Below, one piece after another: positions 63,246-64,000 of a stretch of DNA of 64,000 nt. Numbering within the stretch: position 1 is the stretch's first letter; every line of letters begins with the position of its first letter. The notes under the pieces were generated by a model. That model did no database searches. It saw nothing but the letters and a program-made list of their open reading frames with translations, and was not told the origin of the DNA. Origin of the DNA: Flavobacterium aeripolare (GTDB lineage: Bacteria; Bacteroidota; Bacteroidia; Flavobacteriales; Flavobacteriaceae); contig NZ_JABSNL010000001.1 of assembly GCF_013294025.1 (NCBI RefSeq), positions 354,095-418,094 of the forward strand, in the 5' to 3' direction. A program made the position numbers and the translations under genes.

Positions 63246-64000
63246 ATGGACACTACTAATTATTTTCAAGCGATAAATCCTACTACAAATGAGGCTTTAG
63301 AAAAGCAATTCAAAAATACTTCAATAGAAGAATTAAATGATGCTGTTGTAAAAGCGACTCTAGCATTTTCAAGTTATCGAAAAAAAGACAGTGCCGCTAT
63401 TGCAGCATTTTTAGAGCAAATCGCTGAAGAAATAATGAATCTAGGAGACCAGCTAATAACGGTGTGCAATCAAGAAACAGGATTGCCAATAGGTAGACTT
63501 CAAGGAGAACGCGGACGAACAGTAAATCAATTGAAATTATTTGCTACTGTGGTTCGTGAAGGATCGTGGGTAGATGCTCGAATAGATACCGCCCTCCCTG
63601 ATAGACTGCCCATTCCTAGACCTGACATTAGACACATACTCATTCCGCTAGGACCTGTAGCTGTTTTTGGCGCAAGTAATTTCCCTCTAGCATTTTCAAC
63701 TGCTGGCGGAGACACTGCTTCGGCACTAGCTTCTGGCTGCCCCGTGATTGTAAAAGGCCACGAAGCACACCCCCATACCTCTGCCTTAATTGCAGCTGCA
63801 ATTTTAAAAGCCGTAGCTACCTGCAACATGCCCGAAGGCGTATTTACATTATTGCAAGGAAATTCACGAAGCCTAGGAGAAGCATTGGTAAAACATAAAG
63901 ATATCAAAGCGGTAGGTTTTACAGGATCATTCAATGGAGGAAAAGCGTTGTTTGATTATGCTAATCAACGATCAGAACCAATTCCAGTTTATGCTGAAAT
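63246..64000 (+). CDS. NADP-dependent aldehyde dehydrogenase (3' end outside window)
   Basis: Open frame from ATG at 63246 through the window end, about 251 residues so far. Sequence starts MDTTNYFQAINPTTNEALEK, and contains FGASNFPLAFSTAGGDTASA and CPVIVKGHEAHPHTSALIAA (cofactor binding Lys), then VGFTGSFNGGKALFDYANQR. This pattern, especially the GxGDTASALASGCPVIVKGH stretch, is that of alpha-ketoglutaric semialdehyde dehydrogenase (KGSADH) and related NADP+ enzymes. The catalytic Cys lies beyond the window. A minus-strand frame at 63527-63934 is its shadow. Confidence 0.9.
   Translation, partial: MDTTNYFQAINPTTNEALEKQFKNTSIEELNDAVVKATLAFSSYRKKDSAAIAAFLEQIAEEIMNLGDQLITVCNQETGLPIGRLQGERGRTVNQLKLFATVVREGSWVDARIDTALPDRLPIPRPDIRHILIPLGPVAVFGASNFPLAFSTAGGDTASALASGCPVIVKGHEAHPHTSALIAAAILKAVATCNMPEGVFTLLQGNSRSLGEALVKHKDIKAVGFTGSFNGGKALFDYANQRSEPIPVYAE

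Noticed and set aside
63527-63934. 135-codon minus-strand frame
   Set aside because: It is the shadow of the aldehyde dehydrogenase frame, which is open from 63246 to the window end with clear motifs.

Overview
The window is an AT-rich chromosomal segment of a Bacteroidota bacterium, almost certainly Flavobacteriaceae and close to Flavobacterium. Support comes from the LpxC-FabZ fusion in an lpxD/lpxC-fabZ/lpxA/efp/lpxD-like operon, many lipoproteins with short lipoboxes, a YYY-propeller/LytS kinase next to a LytTR regulator, and promoters of the Bacteroidota type (TTG about 19-21 nt upstream of TAnnTTTG), often only a few bases before the start codon. No rRNA, tRNA, CRISPR array, transposase or phage gene was seen.

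Layout. 1-6.6 kb, minus strand: lipid A operon (lpxD, lpxC-fabZ, lpxA, efp, lpxD-like, NTF2-like fragment) preceded by an HD phosphohydrolase. 6.7-13.1 kb, plus strand: GbsR/MarR regulator and a complete tripartite RND efflux system. 13.1-18.1 kb, minus strand: an accessory island of unrelated small genes. It holds a four-helix membrane protein, a DUF6624 gene broken by two in-frame stops, a 5'-truncated gene remnant, a RES-domain protein and an unrecognised two-gene module. They are separated by 150-200 bp linkers that share motifs and look like gene-cassette junctions. 18.2-21.2 kb, minus strand: nitroreductase, ohr and ohrR with a clear OhrR operator, a membrane protein and a YhcH-type protein. 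21.29-22.08 kb: an unusual array of about seven 98-120 bp purine-rich repeats containing hairpins.

22.2-30.1 kb, plus strand: recG and a second complete RND efflux system. 30.2-37.9 kb, mostly plus: bestrophin-like channel, several hypotheticals, DUF1853, then a TetR regulator with a perfect 32-bp palindromic operator controlling an alpha/beta hydrolase and an SDR, then GNAT, DoxX and DUF1059. 37.9-45.4 kb: glmM (minus), an ACP phosphodiesterase-like protein, two tandem gamma-glutamyltransferase lipoproteins and a ClC channel with CBS domains. 45.5-50.5 kb: LytTR response regulator overlapping a propeller sensor kinase, a small HNH-like protein and a small membrane protein. 50.7-55.7 kb: uvrA, a Rho_N-type small protein and an exonuclease/GIY-YIG fusion. 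55.9-62.9 kb: SDR, GH15 glucoamylase/trehalase-like enzyme, topoisomerase IB, a fused OtsA-OtsB trehalose enzyme and a small YodC-like protein, which together look like a stress or trehalose gene group. The window ends inside an aldehyde dehydrogenase gene.

The most interesting parts are the 13-18 kb cassette-like island (candidate two-gene defence module, RES protein, decayed genes), the 21.3-22.1 kb repeat array, and the TetR palindrome that spans the whole core promoter. All family calls are by eye from motifs; no database search was possible.
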